A stretch of 64,000 nucleotides of DNA. Origin: QNZT01 sp964573205 (GTDB lineage: Bacteria > Campylobacterota > Campylobacteria > Campylobacterales > QNZT01). The stretch lies in contig CAZNIT010000021.1 of NCBI GenBank assembly GCA_964573205.1, forward strand, positions 1 to 64,000, in the 5' to 3' direction. The notes beneath the pieces were generated by a model. That model was not told the DNA's origin. It ran no database searches and was given only the letters and a program-made list of their open reading frames with translations. Shown here in pieces: positions 48,726-57,066 of this stretch (the first letter of the stretch is position 1; the number at the start of each line of letters is the position of its first letter). A program made the position numbers and the translations under genes.

Positions 48726-50494
48726 GACCGTCCTTTTTTTATTGGAATTTTGATTGTAAATTGTGCGCCGTCTTTTATATTTTTGACGCTTATTGTACCG
48801 TTCATATGCTTTTGAATGATAACTTTGGACATATACAGACCTATGCCCGTACCCATTGATTTGAATTTTGTTGTAAAATATGGTTCGAATATGCTATCGA
48901 TATTTTTCTCGTCTATACCGCCGGCGTTATCGGATATGGAGATATTTATATAGTTATCGATCTTAATAGTTTTTATCCATATTTTTCGATTCTTTATATC
49001 TCTCTCTATAAAAGCGTCTTTGGCATTGTTTATTATGTTCAAAATAACTTGAGCAAATTCGTTTTTATAGCCATAGACTTTAAGACAATGCTGTATTTCG
49101 AGATTTAGCGAAATGTTGTTATGTTTTATTGATGCGGATTGGAGTTTTAGCGCCTCTTTTAAGATATCTTCTATGCAAAAAAGTTCTTTATCTCTGTTTG
49201 GTGCGAAGAATTCTCGAAAATCATCTATTGTATTCGACATAAACTCTATCTGCTCCAGAGCCGATTTTTCACTCTTTTTTATAAAACCTTTGTTTAGCTT
49301 ATTGTTTTCATAAGCTATAGAGATATTTTGAACAATCAGGCTGAGTCTGGTGAGCGGTTGGCGCCACTGGTGCGCGATATTTCCTATCATCTCACCCATT
49401 GCGGCAAGTTTTGACTGCTGCATAAGAATCTGTTCGTTTTGCCTATTTTTCTCGATTGCGTCGTTTACTCTTTTTTCTAGCGTGTGAGTAAGCTCTTCTA
49501 ATTCCTCATGCATTTTGTTAAAGGGTTTTGAGAAAAAATAACCCATCGGTAAAGATAGAAGAATTCCCATAAAACCGATGAAAACTCCAAGCTGTTTTGA
49601 TGCTAACTCATTTTTTTGTAACGAGTCTTCGTTTTGTACGAATATCATTTTTAGATTTTGTTCTTTCGTAACCTTGAAATCTTGAACAAATACTTTACCT
49701 CTAGGCTTTATGCTCAACGAACCGTTTAAAATATCTCGATAAAAATCCGGAAACTCATCTTTAATCGTATAATTTTTTTTCAAATATTTTGACCAATTGA
49801 AATTGGGATTTTTGTGAATGAGAAAATTTCCCTCGTCATCGATTAGATATATATAAAAAAGTGACGAAGAGGTTAGTTGCTTTAAAAAGTTATCCATAAA
49901 TCTGTTGATAATGACAAGCCCTTTAAATTTTCCCTCTATATAAACGGCGGAAACAATTCTTAAAACCGGTTTTATGGGGAACTCAATCTCTCCATGCTCC
50001 ATATTTAGATCGATATTCGAGAACCAGACTTTACCCGGCATAAGAGAGATGTTATCCTTGAAATAGTATCTGTTGCTTTTATTTTGCAAATCGCCTACGA
50101 AGTAACTGGCAATTGCAGGTTTGTCTCTTTGGATTCTTATGAGTTCATTTCCGTTTGTGTCTAAAAAGCGAAGCTGCATATAGTCCTTATTCGCATTCAT
50201 GATGGTTTCAAAAACGGCTTTTGGTCTTAAAAAATCGTTTTTTACGATAGCGCTAGCTAAAAGTCTGTCGCTGGCTATCGCTTTGGCGCTGTTGGCTAAA
50301 TTTATGAAAAGTTCATCGAAAAATATGTTTTTATCTCTGGCGGAAATTGTAACTTTTTGGATGAACTCTTCGTTTGCGAATTTGTTCATATAATAGATAT
50401 TTCTGTAAGTTCCTAAAAATACAATAAGTGAAGCCGTGAGAACAAAGAAAAGAATCAGTTTGTTTCGAAAGCGGTTTTTTTTAGAAAAAATCAT
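48722..50494 (-). CDS. Cache-domain sensor histidine kinase
   Basis: A 590-residue kinase: transmembrane helix about 12-30, large periplasmic dCache-like sensor (about 35-295; LDTNGNELIRI, YLIDDEGNFLIHKNP), second helix about 302-322, a coiled coil, the H-box GNIAHQWRQPL with phospho-acceptor His375, and a HATPase domain with NIINNAKDAF, SDNAGGI and GTGIGLYMSK. The HQWRQP box is typical of Campylobacterota kinases. Its ATG overlaps the response regulator gene by four bases, so they are a pair. Confidence 0.93.
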   Translation of the reverse strand: MIFSKKNRFRNKLILFFVLTASLIVFLGTYRNIYYMNKFANEEFIQKVTISARDKNIFFDELFINLANSAKAIASDRLLASAIVKNDFLRPKAVFETIMNANKDYMQLRFLDTNGNELIRIQRDKPAIASYFVGDLQNKSNRYYFKDNISLMPGKVWFSNIDLNMEHGEIEFPIKPVLRIVSAVYIEGKFKGLVIINRFMDNFLKQLTSSSLFYIYLIDDEGNFLIHKNPNFNWSKYLKKNYTIKDEFPDFYRDILNGSLSIKPRGKVFVQDFKVTKEQNLKMIFVQNEDSLQKNELASKQLGVFIGFMGILLSLPMGYFFSKPFNKMHEELEELTHTLEKRVNDAIEKNRQNEQILMQQSKLAAMGEMIGNIAHQWRQPLTRLSLIVQNISIAYENNKLNKGFIKKSEKSALEQIEFMSNTIDDFREFFAPNRDKELFCIEDILKEALKLQSASIKHNNISLNLEIQHCLKVYGYKNEFAQVILNIINNAKDAFIERDIKNRKIWIKTIKIDNYINISISDNAGGIDEKNIDSIFEPYFTTKFKSMGTGIGLYMSKVIIQKHMNGTISVKNIKDGAQFTIKIPIKKGRS

Positions 50495-51144
50495 ATTCCT
50501 TTTTCTATTTTATATCCTCTGCCTCGGATATTTTTGATAAAGTCGGTATGTAGTTTATTTCTTAATTTTTTCATTTGCGTACGAAGCGTATTTTGACAAA
50601 TATTTTTATGATCCCATACATATTCTATGATAGTATCGCTATCGACTGTAGTATTTATGTTGTTTGCAAGAAGATTTAGTATCAAAGATTCGTTTTTAGA
50701 AAGTTCCACTTCTTTATCCATATAAAGAAGCCGCATACTTTTTTTCTGGAATGAGTACTCCTCGTTTATTTTTATATACCCTTGTGTATCGCATTTTGTA
50801 AGGGAGTTTATGCGAAGTTCTAATTCCCTTAAATGAAATGGTTTTTTGACATAATCGTCACATCCGAATTTATATCCTTGTTCAATGTTTCTCATATCCG
50901 AAAGAGCGGTAATAAAAACGGCCGGTGTACTTTTGGTCTCTTTTCTCAATTCTCTTAAAACCGTAAAACCATCGATACCCGGTGTATTTATGTCAAGCAA
51001 AAAGATATCGTATGCGTTTGCGCAGGCATTATCAAGAAGTTCTTCTCCGTTTATAAAAGAGTCTATCACATGACCTTGCATCTGAAAATAGTTGCAAACG
51101 GAATCGTTTATAATCTCATCGTCTTCAAGTAATAATATTTTCAT
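50491..51144 (-). CDS. OmpR-type response regulator (paired with the Cache kinase)
   Basis: A 217-residue regulator: receiver with LEDDE, phosphoacceptor Asp51 (FLLDINTPGIDGF) and Lys100 region (DDYVKKPFH), then a winged-helix domain (about 120-215) ending IRGRGYKIEKGI. It is first in the operon regulator-kinase-secreted protein-cytochrome fusion, and divergent from the porin gene (164 bases), which is the obvious candidate target. Confidence 0.93.
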   Translation of the reverse strand: MKILLLEDDEIINDSVCNYFQMQGHVIDSFINGEELLDNACANAYDIFLLDINTPGIDGFTVLRELRKETKSTPAVFITALSDMRNIEQGYKFGCDDYVKKPFHLRELELRINSLTKCDTQGYIKINEEYSFQKKSMRLLYMDKEVELSKNESLILNLLANNINTTVDSDTIIEYVWDHKNICQNTLRTQMKKLRNKLHTDFIKNIRGRGYKIEKGI

Positions 51145-51307
51145 TGCTTCTCTTTTCTTTTAATTGTTACCGCATAAGATGGCGTTAATTGTATCATAAT
51201 TCTATTTATGTCTTATTTTTTTTACCTCATAGCATAAAAGCACTCTGCAGGCACTTTATTATCTTATTATTTCGTGTGAAAAGAGAATCCAAAAAGAAGG
51301 AGTATGG

Positions 51308-52585
51308 ATGAAAGGTTTAAAATTAAGTCTTGTAACTTTGATCCTTGCAGGCATAGGAAGTATGGCGAATGCTGAAGATACTTTGGCGGATGCCCTTAAA
51401 AATGGTAGAACTTCAGTGGCGTTTAAAGCATTTTATTTTGACGGTGATAGAGATAACAGAACCGATAGAAAAGCGTTTGCGGTAGGCGGAATATTAAAGT
51501 CCGTATCAGCGCCATTTTACGGTTTTCGTGCAGGCATAGCTTTTTATACGAGTCATGATCTTTTAAGAGACGGAATGCAAACGGCGGAAAAAGGTGTCGG
51601 TACGGGGAAAATGGTTACGAAAAATGTAGGTGGAAATACCGAAATGGTAAAAAGTGACGGCAGCTCCATAACGGTTCTTGGAGAAGCTTACATCCAATAT
51701 AACACCGCAAACACGATGATAAAAATAGGTCGTCAAAGACTAAATACACCTTTGGCGAACGACTACTATAACCGATTTTTGCCAAATAGTTTTGAAGCGC
51801 TACTTATCACTAACAGCGACCTTCAAGATACCACGCTCATTGGTGCGTATGTAAACAAATGGAAATACAAAGCGAGTGATAGGTTTATAGGTATGACGGC
51901 AAATCTAGGGCTTGATAAAGATGTGATCATGCTGGCAGCCATAAACAAAAGCGTGCCAAATACCAAACTTCAGGCGTATCTATATATCATCCCTGATGTG
52001 GCAAATGCAATATATGTTCAAGCTAACAATCCGAAACTTATTGAGTTTGAAGGGGGACAGGTTTGCGGAGCCGTTCAATATCTTAGTCAAAAAGATGTGG
52101 GAGACGCTCTTATAGGAGATTTGGATACATATCTCGCCGGTGCGAAACTGGGTGTGAAATACAACAATGTAAGTTTCAAAGTCATGTATGACCAAGTTGG
52201 TGACGATACGATCATAGGATCGGGTACGAGTTATTCTACTCTTGGCTGGTCGAAATTTATAAACTTTACGGATATTCAAATAGACGGTGAAGCGTTAAAT
52301 GCCGGTGCCGAATCATATGGTTTCGTACTCGGATACAATTTTGGAAACGGCTTGAAACCGGCAATCAAATTTGTTCATATAGAGCAAGATCTTGAAAAAC
52401 AAGCGGCGAGTAAGTTTACCGGAAACTCTCGTCCAAGTTCCGATGAGTGGAACATAGATATCAAATACAAGATAGACGATATGAGTAAAATCCGTGTAAG
52501 GTATGCTCAAATTGATTATGAGTCAAATCATAAAAATGAGTTTGATGAAACGAATCTTCGAATTATTTATGATTATAAGTTTTAG
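51308..52585 (+). CDS. OprD-like outer-membrane porin
   Basis: A 425-residue exported protein (signal ending SMANA) rich in amphipathic beta strands and ending in IIYDYKF, with a terminal Phe. The features (GILKSVSAPFYGFRAGIAFYTSH, IKIGRQRLNTPLANDYYNRFLPN) match the Campylobacterota OprD-type porins, which pass small anions or carboxylates. Good ribosome-binding site AGAAGGAGTA. It is divergent from the two-component regulator and ends in a hairpin, so it is probably a single-gene transcript under that regulator (inference). Confidence 0.88.
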   Translation: MKGLKLSLVTLILAGIGSMANAEDTLADALKNGRTSVAFKAFYFDGDRDNRTDRKAFAVGGILKSVSAPFYGFRAGIAFYTSHDLLRDGMQTAEKGVGTGKMVTKNVGGNTEMVKSDGSSITVLGEAYIQYNTANTMIKIGRQRLNTPLANDYYNRFLPNSFEALLITNSDLQDTTLIGAYVNKWKYKASDRFIGMTANLGLDKDVIMLAAINKSVPNTKLQAYLYIIPDVANAIYVQANNPKLIEFEGGQVCGAVQYLSQKDVGDALIGDLDTYLAGAKLGVKYNNVSFKVMYDQVGDDTIIGSGTSYSTLGWSKFINFTDIQIDGEALNAGAESYGFVLGYNFGNGLKPAIKFVHIEQDLEKQAASKFTGNSRPSSDEWNIDIKYKIDDMSKIRVRYAQIDYESNHKNEFDETNLRIIYDYKF

Positions 52586-52592
52586 TATAAAG

Positions 52593-52619
52593 CAGACTCC
52601 TGAAAAATTCCGGAGTCTG
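52593..52619 (+). terminator. Hairpin after the porin gene
   Basis: A 12-bp stem with one G-U wobble (arms 52593-52604 and 52608-52619, 3-nt loop) eight bases after the stop. No clean T tract follows (TAAATATATAG), so termination may be partly Rho-dependent. Confidence 0.6.
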
Positions 52620-52628
52620 TAAATATAT

Positions 52629-52688
52629 AGAAGATCCCGTGATTGCATAATTTACCTCTTAGATTTGATAAAACAAGCGGGATCTTCT
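52629..52688. repeat. Long inverted repeat with 38-nt loop
   Basis: A perfect 11-bp inverted repeat (arms 52629-52639 and 52678-52688) encloses 38 AT-rich bases between the convergent porin and cytochrome genes. It could be a terminator for the minus-strand cytochrome gene, a small structured RNA, or a decayed mobile miniature element; nothing inside it codes. Confidence 0.4.
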
Positions 52689-52715
52689 CTATGTTTACAA
52701 AAGAGTATAGGGAGA

Positions 52716-53063
52716 TTAATTGTTGCAACTTGGGATAAAGTCGGAGTCGGAAGCAAACTCAAGTAAAAATTTCAGCAATCTCTTTTTATGACTTTTAAAC
52801 TTTTTCGAGTTTAGATATTTTAAAGCCTCGTTATCTCCTTCATGAAGCTCTTTCAGCTCTTTTGCGTCATTTGCGAAGTACTCTCTCCAGGTATCCGAGT
52901 CGGCGAGGTTTCCTCCTCTGTTTCCAAGACCGTGACATTTTGAACAGTGTTTGAGATAATACTTCTGACCTCTTTTTTCTTGTGCGGTATGACTTATGAT
53001 CTTGGCGTTCAAAGATATCGTAAAAGTAAGAAATATAAGTAAAAAAATGGATCGATTTTTCAT
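52716..53063 (-). CDS. Small exported c-type cytochrome
   Basis: A 115-residue protein with signal peptide (IFLLIFLTFTISLNA) and one heme motif CSKCH (Cys40-His44) followed by GLGNRGGN. No Met ligand of the class I type is seen after it; the C-terminus is Lys-rich and ends in two residues past a Cys. Start overlaps the thioredoxin-like gene by four bases, so the two are coupled. It may carry electrons to the 12-heme protein encoded divergently. Confidence 0.8.
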   Translation of the reverse strand: MKNRSIFLLIFLTFTISLNAKIISHTAQEKRGQKYYLKHCSKCHGLGNRGGNLADSDTWREYFANDAKELKELHEGDNEALKYLNSKKFKSHKKRLLKFLLEFASDSDFIPSCNN

Positions 53064-53527
53064 TTGTATTTGTCTCCATAGAGATTTTTAAATCTTCTTT
53101 TTGCATCTTTTGACCACTCTATCAACTCATCCGCTTTCCAAAAACCGAAAATTTTCATATGTTTTTTCCCTTTTCTGGAGAGTTTCTCTTCGTTTGGCCC
53201 AAAAAAGAAAAAAGCCGGAGTAATACTTGTTTTAAATCTTTCCGGTGCCTGATCGGTAATGTCGGACTCAATCGAATCGGAATCCGTCGAACCGTCCATA
53301 GAAAGAGCGATGAAGTTTTCATTTAAATAATTTTGCAGCTTTTTATCTGGAAAAATTTTCTCTATCATAATAGGGCAGTAGTAACAGTTTCTTGAGTGTA
53401 TAAAAAGGATAATCGGTTTTTTCTCTTTTTTTGCAAGTTCTTTTGCGTCTTCTAAATTATGCTTCCAAACAAGCGGTGAGCTAAACATAGATGAAAGTAA
53501 AAGTCCCATCAAAATAAGTAGTTTCAA
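53060..53527 (-). CDS. Exported thioredoxin-fold protein (CYYC)
   Basis: A 155-residue protein with a signal peptide (LLILMGLLLSSMFSS) and a thioredoxin-like fold: KKPIILFIHSRNCYYC with Cys48/Cys51, a STDSDSIESD loop, and the cis-Pro segment ITPAFFFF. Likely a periplasmic thiol reductase, for example for cytochrome apoprotein or a sulfur substrate. It is divergent from the 12-heme cytochrome with a long palindrome in between. Confidence 0.82.
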   Translation of the reverse strand: MKLLILMGLLLSSMFSSPLVWKHNLEDAKELAKKEKKPIILFIHSRNCYYCPIMIEKIFPDKKLQNYLNENFIALSMDGSTDSDSIESDITDQAPERFKTSITPAFFFFGPNEEKLSRKGKKHMKIFGFWKADELIEWSKDAKRRFKNLYGDKYK

Positions 53528-53570
53528 AATTTTGCCTTAGCTGTTTGAGTTTTGGTCATTATATCAAAAA

Positions 53571-53626
53571 AAAGTGCCTTTTGAGTGCTCTTGATCGCAA
53601 CCCCTCAAGCACTTTTGAGGCACTTT
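53571..53626. repeat. Imperfect 56-base palindrome between divergent genes
   Basis: The segment begins AAAGTGCC and ends GGCACTTT, with further inner matches (GAGTGCTC and TCAAGCAC), so almost its whole length can fold on itself. It lies between divergent transcription units and 60 bases upstream of the 12-heme gene. A regulator-binding site, an attenuating hairpin or a terminator remnant are possible. Confidence 0.5.
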
Positions 53627-53687
53627 AACTTGTTAATATTTCACTGATTAGTTTGCCAAGGACTAAAATTTTAAAAAAGGAGAGAAG

Positions 53688-56030
53688 ATGAATTGGCTCA
53701 AAAAACCACTATTTTCGGTTACGATTTTGGCTGTTATGATCGCCGTACCGATATCTGCTCAAGCCATGAAGCAGAAGAAGGGTTGTATGACTTGTCATGA
53801 CGGAATCGAAGATATTAGACATCAGGATTCCGAGATGATGAAACAGATCAGGACTTTAGGTAAAGGTTTGGGTGATCCTGAGGGTTGTACCGTATGTCAC
53901 GGCGGTGATGTAAAAGCTATGACGAAAGAGGCGGCGCATAAAGGATCTCCAAATCATCCTGGCGGGCTTACCGCGTTTGTAAGAGATCCCGGAAGTTACT
54001 GGATTATGGATAAAACTTGCGGTCTCTGTCATGCAGATACCGTAAATAATATGAAAAAAGCTCTGATGGCTACGGAAGCCGGTAAAATTCAGGGAAATTT
54101 ACACTCTTGGGGTAGCGAAGATACTCAAAAAGTAAAATTTGCAAACTATGACATAAAAGATGAGGATGGAAAAACTCCCGCTTGGGGAACGAAAGCCTAT
54201 AAAGATTATATGGTAGCTATGATCGAGAAATACCCCGATCAGTTTCCGACAGAACTTAAACAGCTTCCGAAACCACCGAATGGTCCGATGGATCTAAAGG
54301 GTAAAAGTGAGGAGCAGATAGCGTACTACGCTTCTATAACTTACCAGAGGTCAGATTGTCAAAGATGCCATATAGGAGTAAGAGGAAGAAAAGGACGAGG
54401 GGATTGGAGAGGTATGGGATGTTCAGCTTGCCATATGCCTTATGGAAACGAAGGATTGTATGAAGGTAATGATCCTACCATCGACAAAAAAGAGCATGGT
54501 CACCTTCTTGTGCACCAGATGCAAAGTACAAGAGAAGCCAAGGTTCATGTTCCTACGACAAATATGACTTTTAGCGGTATTCATCCGGAAACTTGTAACT
54601 CATGTCATAACAGAGGTAAAAGAATCGGAGTCAGCTATATGGGTATGATGGAACAGCCTTACGGTTCACCTTTGATGGCGGGCGGAAAATCTCAGACTAA
54701 AACTCACGGCAAAAGATATAAACATATAAAAGAGGATCTTCACTTTGCGGCAGGAATGACTTGTCAGGATTGTCACACATCCGTAGATATGCACGGAGAC
54801 GGAACATTGTTCGGTACGACGCTAGGACAGGTTGAGATAGAGTGTTCCGACTGTCACGGTACCACTCAAAAATTTCCTTGGGAGTTAAAACTTGGGTATG
54901 GGGAAGATAACTTAGCCGTAAACATACCGCAGAATCCAAGAGGGCTAGCTAAAACTCTTCCCGCTTGGATGCAGCAGGGTACGGTTTATGATCCTCAAGG
55001 CGGTTATCTTCTCTCAACCAGAGGAAATCCTCTTGGAAATGTCGTCAAGGAAAAAGGCTCCAATAAAGTTACGGTACATCTTGCAAGCGGTAAGGATTTG
55101 GAAGTTCCTATACTTAAAACAAAGCATGAGACGAATTCATACAAAACTCAAAACGCAAGAGTCGCTATGGATGCGGTTGGGGTTCATATGGATAAACTTG
55201 AGTGTTATGCTTGTCACTCCGATTGGGCGCCGCAGTGTTACGGTTGTCATATTAAAGTTGACTATACCAAAGGTCAGACAAAAGTTGACTGGATTGCAAG
55301 TGGAAGTACACATTTCGCAAACGGCGAGACAAGCGAGTCTGTACTTGGAACAAAAGGAAAAAAACAGTATGGAAAAGCTCATGAAACCAGAAGTTATCTC
55401 AGATGGGAAGATCCTATACTCGGTATAAACGGTGAAGGTTTGGTTACGCCTATTATGCCTGGATGTCAGGTAACATATACCGTCATAGGGCCTGAGGGTG
55501 AAACGCTTATTTTAAATAAGCAAGCTAGAGTTCATGATAACGGTAAAATTGTAAATGCCATCGATATGTCTCCCGTTCAGCCCCATACCAGCGGTAGAAA
55601 AGCTAGAACTTGCGAGAGTTGCCACTCAAATCCGAAGGCTCTTGGTTACGGCATACAAGACGGTCAATTTATGACCGATCAAGATCAAGATGTCAAGATC
55701 GATATTCAGGATTTAAAAACCGGCAAATTCGTATCGTCTCATACGACAGTTCAGATGAAAGCGATCCCTGGAATGAATCATGATTGGTCGCAGGTTGTTA
55801 CGAGAGACGGTAAGCAACTTGTAAATGTCGGTTCGCACTGGCCGGCGTCAAGAGCTCTTGATCAGGATATGAGAGAGAAGATGGAGAGAACCGGAGTCTG
55901 TATGGGGTGTCATAAAAATATGACGAATAAAGATCTATGGAAAAAGGTAAATACAACTCCCGGAATTTTGTCCAACAAAGATCATCAGGGCGTGGTAAAT
56001 AAGTTGCTTCAAAAGGGAGCCGGTAAATGA
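53688..56030 (+). CDS. Twelve-heme periplasmic c-type cytochrome
   Basis: A 780-residue exported cytochrome (signal ending ISAQA) with exactly twelve CxxCH motifs, at Cys 33, 67, 111, 224, 245, 303, 359, 386, 506, 517, 642 and 738. Spacing is uneven; motifs 9 and 10 (506 and 517) lie close together, and two heme-free stretches (390-505 and 522-640) are beta-rich, so it looks like a catalytic multiheme reductase rather than a simple wire. There is no CX15CH motif of MccA sulfite reductases. The pattern recalls ExtKL-type and octaheme reductase-like proteins, but I cannot assign a substrate. Ribosome-binding site AAGGAGAGA; the next thioredoxin-like lipoprotein overlaps by four bases. Confidence 0.85.
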   Translation: MNWLKKPLFSVTILAVMIAVPISAQAMKQKKGCMTCHDGIEDIRHQDSEMMKQIRTLGKGLGDPEGCTVCHGGDVKAMTKEAAHKGSPNHPGGLTAFVRDPGSYWIMDKTCGLCHADTVNNMKKALMATEAGKIQGNLHSWGSEDTQKVKFANYDIKDEDGKTPAWGTKAYKDYMVAMIEKYPDQFPTELKQLPKPPNGPMDLKGKSEEQIAYYASITYQRSDCQRCHIGVRGRKGRGDWRGMGCSACHMPYGNEGLYEGNDPTIDKKEHGHLLVHQMQSTREAKVHVPTTNMTFSGIHPETCNSCHNRGKRIGVSYMGMMEQPYGSPLMAGGKSQTKTHGKRYKHIKEDLHFAAGMTCQDCHTSVDMHGDGTLFGTTLGQVEIECSDCHGTTQKFPWELKLGYGEDNLAVNIPQNPRGLAKTLPAWMQQGTVYDPQGGYLLSTRGNPLGNVVKEKGSNKVTVHLASGKDLEVPILKTKHETNSYKTQNARVAMDAVGVHMDKLECYACHSDWAPQCYGCHIKVDYTKGQTKVDWIASGSTHFANGETSESVLGTKGKKQYGKAHETRSYLRWEDPILGINGEGLVTPIMPGCQVTYTVIGPEGETLILNKQARVHDNGKIVNAIDMSPVQPHTSGRKARTCESCHSNPKALGYGIQDGQFMTDQDQDVKIDIQDLKTGKFVSSHTTVQMKAIPGMNHDWSQVVTRDGKQLVNVGSHWPASRALDQDMREKMERTGVCMGCHKNMTNKDLWKKVNTTPGILSNKDHQGVVNKLLQKGAGK

Positions 56031-56668
56031 GTAAGGTAACTACTAGTTTTGTAGAAGGAGTGCTTTTTGCACTTCTTCTTTTAAGCGGTTGTGAATCTAA
56101 AAACGATGAAAATAAAAAAGTTCCTTCAGGTGCCGACGGTGTAGAAAAGACTCAAAAAATCGATTTTGATGAGGTATCGAAAGCCGGCTATAAAGAGGTT
56201 GATCTTAACGATATTTTTAAAGATACGGCGAAAATCGCACCGGATGGTAAATATATGGTGATCATATTTGATTCTAAAAATTGTAAATATTGTAAAAAAC
56301 TTAGAGTCGATGTCTCGAGAAATCCAAAACTAAAAGAGAAGCTGAGAAATAGTTTTTCAAGCTATTCTCTTGATGTCGGCATAAATAGAGTGCATAAACT
56401 CTTTCACAACTCAAAATTTATGGATGTAGATACAAAAACACTTGCTGATATTTATCGTATCCAAGCGACACCGACCATAATATTTAGCGACAAAGCCGCC
56501 AAAACGATACTCGTTGTTCCGGGATATATGTCGCCTAAGCAATTTTTAGTAACTTTGGAGTTTATAGAGCAGGGATTATGGCTGGATAAAGATAGAAAAA
56601 ACGGTGAGGTTTATGAGGTTTTGAAGAAGTTTTATGTAAACAAAGGGATACTCAGGGAGAAAAAATAG
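56027..56668 (+). CDS. Thioredoxin-like lipoprotein (SoxW-like)
   Basis: A 213-residue lipoprotein: hydrophobic segment with lipobox LLSGC (Cys22), then a thioredoxin-like domain with FDSKNCKYC (Cys86/Cys89), the cis-Pro ATPTIIF and a helical C-terminal extension. The fold matches SoxW/DsbD-related periplasmic reductases. ATG overlaps the 12-heme gene end by four bases (ATGA), so it is translated with it and may keep a Cys or sulfur substrate reduced. Confidence 0.85.
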   Translation: MSKVTTSFVEGVLFALLLLSGCESKNDENKKVPSGADGVEKTQKIDFDEVSKAGYKEVDLNDIFKDTAKIAPDGKYMVIIFDSKNCKYCKKLRVDVSRNPKLKEKLRNSFSSYSLDVGINRVHKLFHNSKFMDVDTKTLADIYRIQATPTIIFSDKAAKTILVVPGYMSPKQFLVTLEFIEQGLWLDKDRKNGEVYEVLKKFYVNKGILREKK

Positions 56669-56761
56669 ATGGGATATTCAATGAAAAATATATTTATGAT
56701 TTTGACGCTATTTGTTACATTGTCAATTGCGGATTATCTCAAAGAGACCGGACTAATGTAA
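56669..56761 (+). CDS. Small exported peptide, 30 residues
   Basis: An ATG directly follows the stop of the thioredoxin-like gene and encodes a signal-peptide-like hydrophobic stretch (MKNIFMILTLFVTLSIA) followed by nine residues, DYLKETGLM. It may be the remnant of a truncated exported protein or a small functional peptide. A terminator follows at 56768. Confidence 0.4.
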   Translation: MGYSMKNIFMILTLFVTLSIADYLKETGLM

Positions 56762-56767
56762 AATGCC

Positions 56768-56796
56768 TCAAAGCGTGAGAACTCTCACGGCTTTGA
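56768..56796. terminator. Bidirectional hairpin between small convergent genes
   Basis: A 12-bp stem with one bulged G (left arm 56768-56779, right arm 56784-56796) lies between the 30-residue plus-strand frame and the 39-residue minus-strand frame. It is the only terminator-like structure for the 12-heme operon. Confidence 0.6.
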
Positions 56797-56802
56797 ATAA
56801 AT

Positions 56803-56922
56803 TTACATTCCGAAAAGATAGTCGTATTCTTTTGAGTTTTTATGCATTCCTGGCGCGAAAGTATAGACCGACTTGTAACTCTCTACATTGAAAAATCTCT
56901 CTATAAGCTCTTTTATAAACAT
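56803..56922 (-). CDS. Small protein of 39 residues, unknown function
   Basis: Begins at ATG 56922 with an excellent ribosome-binding site (AAAGGAGCAA), and ends at 56803, just before the hairpin. The protein starts MFIKELIERFFNVE and ends YDYLFGM; it is neither exported nor membrane-spanning by eye. The strong start signal argues for real translation. The remainder of the gap (56923-57066) is AT-rich and holds nothing recognisable. Confidence 0.55.
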   Translation of the reverse strand: MFIKELIERFFNVESYKSVYTFAPGMHKNSKEYDYLFGM

Positions 56923-57066
56923 TTTTGCTCCTTTTGTTGTTTTGTTGATAACCTAGTATCGTCGTACTTTTTACCTTCGACAGCAAAAGGTAATGTTTTT
57001 TTTAATTTTTATAAAAAAAGAGAGCTTTTTTGTTACGAAACGAGACGAAGTATAAAATTTGAAGGT

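Noticed and set aside
53688..56030. MccA-type sulfite reductase
   Set aside because: There are twelve CxxCH motifs and no CX15CH motif, and the length and spacing do not fit the eight-heme MccA.
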